From positions 1 to 9,535 of the forward strand of contig JANYIP010000058.1 in the NCBI GenBank assembly GCA_025361995.1: a DNA stretch of 9,535 bases. Direction: 5' to 3'. Of this stretch, positions 7,410 through 9,535 are shown piece by piece (the first letter of the stretch is position 1; each line of letters opens with the position of its first letter). The DNA is from Streptomycetales bacterium. Its GTDB lineage: Bacteria > Actinomycetota > Actinomycetes > Prado026. The notes under the pieces are model-generated. The model was not told the origin of the DNA. It made no database searches and saw nothing but the letters and a program-made list of their open reading frames with translations. Position numbers and translations under genes: made by a program.

Positions 7410-7430
7410 CCATACGGTTGCTGCGTATGG
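7410..7430. promoter_or_regulatory. 7-bp inverted repeat between divergent dodecin and DUF3099 genes; candidate operator
   Basis: CCATACG (7410-7416) and CGTATGG (7424-7430) are perfect inverted repeats separated by seven bases, so the centres of the arms are 14 bp apart. The element lies 25 bp upstream of the dodecin start and 45 bp upstream of the DUF3099 start. That position could affect transcription in both directions. It could be a dimeric-regulator site or, on the dodecin side, a leader hairpin. The regulator is unknown. Confidence 0.4.
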
Positions 7431-7463
7431 CGCCCTCGGGGTGCCAAGGACGCCTGGGCACCG

Positions 7464-7469
7464 TACCGT
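7464..7469 (+). promoter_or_regulatory. Putative -10 element of a leaderless DUF3099 transcript
   Basis: TACCGT fits TANNNT and ends six bases before the GTG start at 7476, so transcription would begin at or next to the start codon. No good ribosome site precedes the GTG, which fits a leaderless mRNA. No clear -35 is visible. Confidence 0.4.
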
Positions 7470-7475
7470 TAGGGC

Positions 7476-7784
7476 GTGGCCTTCCCTCGGTCGGAGCAGG
7501 TGTACCGCATCACCGGGGCACCGACTGCGCTCTCCGACGACATGCGTGGCCGCCAGCGCCGCTACCTGCTCTCGATGGGCGTGCGGACCCTCTGCTTCAT
7601 CGGTGCCACCATCGTGTCCGGACCGCTGCGCTGGGTGCTCATCGTCGGTGCGGTGCTCCTGCCGTACCTTGCTGTGGTCTTCGCCAACGCGGGCCGCGCT
7701 GCCATGCCGAGCCAGCCCCCGACCACGGTCTACCAGGCGAGCCGGCCGGCTCTCGGCGGCAGTCCTGACGTACCCCCGCAGTAG
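7476..7784 (+). CDS. DUF3099 family small membrane protein
   Basis: This 102-residue protein starts with GTG. The segment VYRITGAPTALSDDMRGRQR (9-28) followed by RYLLSMGVRTLCFI is the recognisable signature of the actinobacterial DUF3099 family, whose function is unknown. Two hydrophobic segments, about 31-48 and 53-71, separated by a short SGPLR turn, predict a two-pass membrane hairpin. A basic cluster (RGRQRR, 24-29) precedes the first segment and would stay cytoplasmic. The C-terminal ~30 residues are proline- and serine-rich and probably disordered. The gene diverges from dodecin and is followed ten bases after its stop by a terminator-like hairpin, so it appears to be a single-gene transcript. 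Confidence 0.85.
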   Translation: MAFPRSEQVYRITGAPTALSDDMRGRQRRYLLSMGVRTLCFIGATIVSGPLRWVLIVGAVLLPYLAVVFANAGRAAMPSQPPTTVYQASRPALGGSPDVPPQ

Positions 7785-7793
7785 CCCGAAAAC

Positions 7794-7817
7794 AGCGGTG
7801 GGAGCGTGCCGCTTTTT
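7794..7817 (+). terminator. Rho-independent-type terminator after the DUF3099 gene
   Basis: AGCGGT (7794-7799) pairs with GCCGCT (7808-7813): five Watson-Crick pairs and one G-U, with an eight-base loop. It runs straight into a five-T tract (7813-7817), which is rare in this GC-rich sequence. It starts ten bases after the DUF3099 stop. The stem is short, so termination may be partial. Confidence 0.6.
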
Positions 7818-7860
7818 CGTGAGTTCTTCATACCCGGCGACACCATTTCGTGACATGCTG

Positions 7861-7947
7861 GTCGGCGACGCCGCGGTCCCCCGGTTGCGGCGTCGTCGTG
7901 CGATGCCGGACGGCTCCCCCCGTGGCTGTCCGGCATCGCCATCTTCT
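7861..7947 (+). ncRNA. Candidate 6C-like small RNA: two adjacent hairpins with C-rich loops
   Basis: Hairpin 1 pairs 7863-7874 with 7887-7898 (12 bp, one G-U) around a loop containing five consecutive C (7878-7882). One base later, hairpin 2 pairs 7900-7915 with 7924-7939 (16 bp, two wobble pairs, the outer 12 bp perfect) around an eight-base loop containing six consecutive C (7916-7921). Two neighbouring hairpins with C-run loops are the defining feature of the actinobacterial 6C RNA family (Rfam RF01066). The region sits after a terminator and in a gene-free gap. A weak -10-like CATGCT (7854-7859) lies just upstream. After hairpin 2 the sequence is only modestly T-rich (ATCTTCT, 7941-7947). 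The first loop has five rather than six C. The alternative is a structured 5' leader of the downstream methyltransferase gene. Confidence 0.55.
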
Positions 7948-7958
7948 GGGCGAGCGCT

Positions 7959-7963
7959 GGGAG
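7959..7963 (+). promoter_or_regulatory. Ribosome binding site deciding the methyltransferase start
   Basis: GGGAG, eight bases before the GTG at 7972, selects this start in a frame that stays open upstream to 7387. It is complementary to CTCCC (7914-7918) in the apex of the second hairpin just upstream. Confidence 0.65.
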
Positions 7964-7971
7964 ACCCGACA

Positions 7972-8739
7972 GTGCCCCCTGATCCGGTCCTCGTGACCCG
8001 GCTCCGGGCCGCTGGCTGCGTCTTCGCCGAGGACGAGGCGACCCTGCTTTCCGAGGCGGCGCAGACGCCCGCGGACCTCAAGCAGCTGGTTGCCCAGCGC
8101 GTCGCCGGGCTCCCTCTGGAGCAGGTCCTTGGTTGGGCCGAGTTCTGTGGCCTGCGGATCGCGGTGGACCCGGGCGTTTTCGTTCCGCGGCGCCGGACTG
8201 AGTTCCTCGTACGTCAGGGCGTGGCCCTCGCGCCGCCGAGGCCGGTCGTCGTCGACCTCTGCTGCGGGACGGGCGCGGTCGGGGCCGCCCTGCTCGCCAC
8301 CCTGGATGTCGCTGAGATCTATGCGGTGGACATCGATCCGGCAGCGGTGCGCTGTGCCGAGCGGAACGTCGGCGGCGCAGGCCAGGTGTTCGAGGGCGAC
8401 CTCTACGGGCCGCTGCCGACATCGCTGCGAGGCCGCGTCGACCTACTTGTCGCCAACGCGCCGTACGTCCCGACCAGGGCCATCGCCCTGATGCCACCTG
8501 AAGCCCGCGTGCACGAGGCTCGGATCGCGCTCGACGGGGGCGACGACGGCCTCGACGTGCACCGCCGGGTGGCCGCCGAGGCCGCGGCGTGGCTTGCACC
8601 GAGGGGTCACCTGCTCATCGAGACCAGCGAGTCGCAGGCGCGGGTGGCCTCGGGGATCTTCGCTGCCCAAGGTCTGACCGCGCGGATCGTGACGGACGAG
8701 GAGGCTGGGGCGACCGTGGTCATCGGGTCGCGCGGCTAG
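7972..8739 (+). CDS. Putative protein N5-glutamine methyltransferase (PrmC/HemK-like paralog)
   Basis: This 255-residue class I SAM-dependent methyltransferase resembles PrmC/HemK, which methylates the glutamine of the GGQ motif in peptide-release factors. An N-terminal helical region (1-50) leads into LPLEQVLGWAEFCGLRIAV (47-65) and the PRRRTEFLV segment (72-80), equivalent to the PR-x-ET-E motif of PrmC. The SAM-binding motif is DLCCGTGAVG (95-104), followed by the acidic AVDIDP (118-123). The catalytic tetrad is NAPY (162-165) where canonical PrmC has NPPY. NAPYVPT and LCCGTG are, as I recall, typical of a separate actinobacterial PrmC-like subfamily (TIGR03704-type), so this is probably not the main release-factor methyltransferase. 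The GTG at 7972 is chosen for its ribosome site and the domain start. The stop is ten bases from the convergent moaA stop. Confidence 0.85.
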   Translation: MPPDPVLVTRLRAAGCVFAEDEATLLSEAAQTPADLKQLVAQRVAGLPLEQVLGWAEFCGLRIAVDPGVFVPRRRTEFLVRQGVALAPPRPVVVDLCCGTGAVGAALLATLDVAEIYAVDIDPAAVRCAERNVGGAGQVFEGDLYGPLPTSLRGRVDLLVANAPYVPTRAIALMPPEARVHEARIALDGGDDGLDVHRRVAAEAAAWLAPRGHLLIETSESQARVASGIFAAQGLTARIVTDEEAGATVVIGSRG

Positions 8740-8757
8740 GAGCCCGGAACTAGCCGC
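8732..8757. terminator. Inverted repeat spanning both convergent stop codons; candidate bidirectional terminator
   Basis: GCGGCTAG (8732-8739) and CTAGCCGC (8750-8757) are perfect 8-bp inverted repeats with a ten-base loop. The left arm ends with the methyltransferase stop codon TAG, and the right arm contains the complement of the moaA stop codon TAG. No T-tract follows on either strand, so this would be a T-less hairpin terminator of the kind often proposed for actinobacteria. Confidence 0.5.
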
Positions 8758-9535
8758 CGATCGCGGACATCGGTCGGATCGGCTGCAGGAAGGTCGGGTC
8801 GTTGATCCCGTGGCCGGGCTTCTTGGCCAGCAGCGAACCCTTGAGCAGGTCGCCTAGGGCAGCGTCGTCGGCCCCGTCGCGCAGAGCAGCGCGCAGGTCC
8901 GTCTCGTCGGTGGCGAAGAGGCAGTTGCGGACCTGCCCGTCGGCGGTCAGTCGGACCCGGTCGCAGGCGCCACAGAAGGGCGCCGTCACCGAGCTGATCA
9001 CGCCGACTCGGCCGGGACCGCCGTTCACCACCCAGGTCTGGGCGGGTGCGCTCCCCCGCAGCTCGGCGGGATCTTCCACGAGGTCGAAGTCGGTTTGCAA
9101 CATCGCCAAGATCTCGGTCCCGGTGACCATCGTCGAGCGGTCCCAGGCGTGCTGGGCGTCCAGCGGCATGTGTTCGATGTAGCGCAGCTCGTACCCCCGC
9201 TCGAGGCACCACCGCAGCAGGCCGGTGGCCTCGTCGTCGTTGACCCCGCGCATCAGCAGCGCGTTGACCTTGACCGGCGTCAAGCCGGCGTCGTGCGCCG
9301 CGGCCAGGCCGGCGATCACGTCGGCGAGCCGGTCGCGCTTGGCGAGTGCGATGAACCGCTCGCGGTCGAGAGTGTCGAGGCTGACGTTCACCCGGTCCAG
9401 CCCGGCAGCCTTCAGCGCCGAGGCGGTCCGCTCCAGGCCGATGCCGTTCGTCGTCAGCGACATCCGCGGGCGGTTGTCCAAGCGTCCGACCCGCTCGACG
9501 ATGTGGACGATGCCCTTGCGCAGGAGGGGCTCGCC
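8750..9535 (-). CDS. moaA: GTP 3',8-cyclase MoaA, C-terminal part (5' end outside the window)
   Basis: The 261 visible residues are the C-terminal three quarters of MoaA, the radical SAM enzyme that with MoaC converts GTP to cyclic pyranopterin monophosphate in molybdenum cofactor synthesis. The fragment opens at GEPLLRKG, just after the family's TGG residues. It includes SLTTNGIGL, RVNVSLDTLD and KVNALLMRGVND. The second 4Fe-4S cluster motif is CGAC followed by 13 residues and a third Cys (C-x2-C-x13-C), which binds the GTP substrate. The fragment ends MSAIGG, with the conserved C-terminal Gly-Gly needed for catalysis. Roughly 70-75 N-terminal residues, including the radical-SAM C-x3-C-x2-C, should lie to the right of 9535. 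The frame is open to the edge, so truncation is by the window and not by mutation. Confidence 0.95.
   Translation of the reverse strand, partial: GEPLLRKGIVHIVERVGRLDNRPRMSLTTNGIGLERTASALKAAGLDRVNVSLDTLDRERFIALAKRDRLADVIAGLAAAHDAGLTPVKVNALLMRGVNDDEATGLLRWCLERGYELRYIEHMPLDAQHAWDRSTMVTGTEILAMLQTDFDLVEDPAELRGSAPAQTWVVNGGPGRVGVISSVTAPFCGACDRVRLTADGQVRNCLFATDETDLRAALRDGADDAALGDLLKGSLLAKKPGHGINDPTFLQPIRPMSAIGG

Noticed and set aside
7387..7971. Upstream extension of the methyltransferase frame through the DUF3099 gene and the hairpin region
   Set aside because: The translation is Arg/Ser/Pro-rich noise overlapping a real gene and strong RNA structure. The GTG at 7972 has a ribosome site and the family start.
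8750..9535. moaA as a truncated pseudogene lacking its radical-SAM cysteines
   Set aside because: The frame is open to the right edge and begins at GEPLLRKG, so the missing N-terminus is simply outside the window.

Overview
The window is a compact, very GC-rich stretch (roughly 70% G+C, strong G/C preference at third codon positions, several GTG starts). It is most consistent with a chromosomal region of an actinobacterium, probably outside the mycolic-acid group because its InhA-like reductase has a short substrate loop. I cannot name the genus from sequence alone. All the protein genes look like ordinary chromosomal genes. There is no transposase, CRISPR array, tRNA or rRNA, and no gene-free stretch longer than about 190 bp.

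Layout. On the minus strand (reading leftwards from 3227), fabG, an InhA-type fabI and a cyanophycin-synthetase-like Mur ligase form a tight operon with gaps of 19 and 6 nt. It ends at the left edge in a perfect 13-bp inverted repeat. Divergent from fabG, on the plus strand, a quinone-oxidoreductase-type dehydrogenase is followed after 2 nt by tldD, which overlaps tldE by 4 nt (ATGA). tldE converges on a small dodecin gene (minus). Dodecin diverges from a DUF3099 membrane protein (plus), with a perfect 7-bp inverted repeat between them. The DUF3099 gene ends in a terminator-like hairpin. It is followed by a 187-bp intergenic region with two strong adjacent hairpins carrying C-rich loops (5 and 6 consecutive C), resembling the actinobacterial 6C small RNA. 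Next comes a PrmC/HemK-like methyltransferase gene (plus). It converges on moaA (minus, cut by the right edge), with an 8-bp perfect inverted repeat that takes in both stop codons.

Function. fabG and fabI supply the two reductive steps of type II fatty-acid elongation. The co-transcribed Mur ligase has a CphA-like N-terminal region and a Mur ligase module but no ATP-grasp domain between them. TldD and TldE should form a heteromeric metalloprotease. Dodecin binds flavin. The PrmC-like protein is a predicted protein-glutamine methyltransferase. MoaA starts molybdenum cofactor synthesis.

The most interesting items are the 6C-like RNA candidate and the CphA-like protein lacking ATP-grasp. Next are the short inverted repeats at gene ends and between divergent genes, and two starts that look leaderless.
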